Assembly (NCBI RefSeq): GCF_002432345.1
Contig: NZ_DJDT01000334.1
Span: forward strand, 1 to 5,415
Direction of reading: 5' to 3'
Source of the DNA: Pedobacter sp. UBA5917
Lineage (GTDB): Bacteria; Bacteroidota; Bacteroidia; Sphingobacteriales; Sphingobacteriaceae
Length of the DNA: 5,415 bases
The notes beneath the pieces were generated by a model. That model ran no database searches. It was not told where the DNA came from and was given only the letters and a program-made list of their open reading frames with translations. This document shows positions 4,877 through 5,415 of this stretch, one piece after another. The translations under genes were made by a program, and so were the position numbers. Position 1 is the first letter of the stretch. Each line of letters starts with the position of its first letter.

Positions 4877-5415
4877 ATGGATCATAAAACAGAAAAAAAA
4901 GACCTCATCAGAAAATATATTAATGGCGAATGTACAGCGGAAGAAACTGCTAAAATAAAATCGCTGTTATCAACCGATGATCTTTCTGCACTTTTTGATG
5001 AGGTGATGGACGAAATTGCCACGTCAACTATTGATGAACATCACGAGCCCGATGTTGAACAGGCACTGGCAAAATTCCACCAAAAACAATCAGCCGGAAA
5101 TGAATCCAATATTGTAGAATTCCCATCAAAAAGCATTAAACTCCGCAGGTATTTATCCTATGCTGCTGCGGTGATGGTTATCATAGGTTCAGCCTCACTT
5201 TTAATTCCGAGGTTTAAAAAACCACAACAAGATACCGAGCTGGTATACCAGCATTTCGAAAATCCGAATGGTAAACGTTCCAAAATCCTTTTGCCAGATA
5301 GCTCTGTGGTTTATCTGGGCTCAGGAAGTACACTTTCTTTCCCCTCAAAATTTGCAGCAAATGTTCGGGCGATCAATTTAAAGGGTGAAGCTTTTTTCGA
5401 AGTGACCAAAAATCC
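4877..5415 (+). CDS. FecR-family anti-sigma factor (3' end outside window)
   Basis: The frame opens at the ATG at 4877 and stays open to the window end, giving 179 residues without a stop. FecR-type proteins span the inner membrane, hold their ECF sigma factor, and release it after a signal from a TonB-dependent transporter. The N-terminal cytoplasmic part (1-90) has a DLIRKYINGECTAEETAKIKSLL pattern typical of the sigma-binding DUF4880-like start. A single membrane segment lies at about 92-110 (YLSYAAAVMVIIGSASLLI), preceded by basic residues KLRR, which fits an N-in topology. The periplasmic FecR domain follows: FENPNGKRSKILLPDSSVVYLGSGSTLSFP, then INLKGEAFFEVTKN at the cut. Family members are usually 320-400 residues, so about half is missing. 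It pairs with the sigma gene upstream, but with a 281-bp gap. A second ATG at 4854 is in another frame and not used. Confidence 0.93.
   Translation, partial: MDHKTEKKDLIRKYINGECTAEETAKIKSLLSTDDLSALFDEVMDEIATSTIDEHHEPDVEQALAKFHQKQSAGNESNIVEFPSKSIKLRRYLSYAAAVMVIIGSASLLIPRFKKPQQDTELVYQHFENPNGKRSKILLPDSSVVYLGSGSTLSFPSKFAANVRAINLKGEAFFEVTKN

Noticed and set aside
4854..4958. 34-codon ATG frame overlapping the start of the anti-sigma gene
   Set aside because: It is in a different frame from the clearly homologous FecR-type protein, is lysine-rich through A-rich DNA, and its ATG falls inside the candidate promoter.
1..5415. CRISPR array, tRNA/rRNA gene, transposase, phage or defence system
   Set aside because: No regularly spaced direct repeats, no cloverleaf or rRNA-like sequence, and no such protein motifs were found on either strand.

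Overview
The window looks like chromosomal DNA from a member of the Bacteroidota, most likely a Pedobacter- or Mucilaginibacter-like sphingobacterium. This rests on family content (SusD/RagB, DUF4369-TlpA thioredoxin-like proteins, FecI-type sigma factor, FecR-type anti-sigma factor), AT-rich spacers, the lack of convincing Shine-Dalgarno sequences, and TAnnTTTG-like promoter sequence. The genus is inferred. All genes lie on the + strand.

Left part (1-3080) is the 3' end of a SusCD-type outer-membrane nutrient-uptake operon. It holds the C-terminal 166 residues of a SusD/RagB lipoprotein, then two tandem, tightly spaced (9 and 6 bp) exported thioredoxin-like proteins. Each has an N-terminal DUF4369-like beta domain, a helical middle and a C-terminal TlpA domain with a WCxPC active site. 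Just after the second comes a previously uncounted relic: about 33 codons of the C-terminal end of a third TlpA-like gene, broken by an internal stop. A strong rho-independent hairpin closes the unit.

Middle part (3081-3983) is a spacer of about 370 bp with no convincing gene, then a small orphan lipoprotein of unknown function (3453-3851). Its start codon is preceded by an ordered array of GGATTAT/ATAATCC half-sites that could form alternative hairpins. A short spacer with a candidate housekeeping promoter follows.

Right part (3984-5415) starts a second regulatory module: an ECF sigma factor with a hydrophobic C-terminal tail, a 281-bp gap with a structured repeat-like element and a candidate promoter, and the 5' part of a FecR-type anti-sigma gene that runs off the window. 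In this phylum such pairs usually sit upstream of SusC/SusD genes, so the window probably bridges two consecutive sigma/anti-sigma/SusCD loci in the same orientation. No CRISPR array, tRNA, rRNA, transposase or clearly new enzymatic system was seen. The most interesting items are the decayed TlpA remnant, the half-site array and the repeat between sigma and anti-sigma genes.
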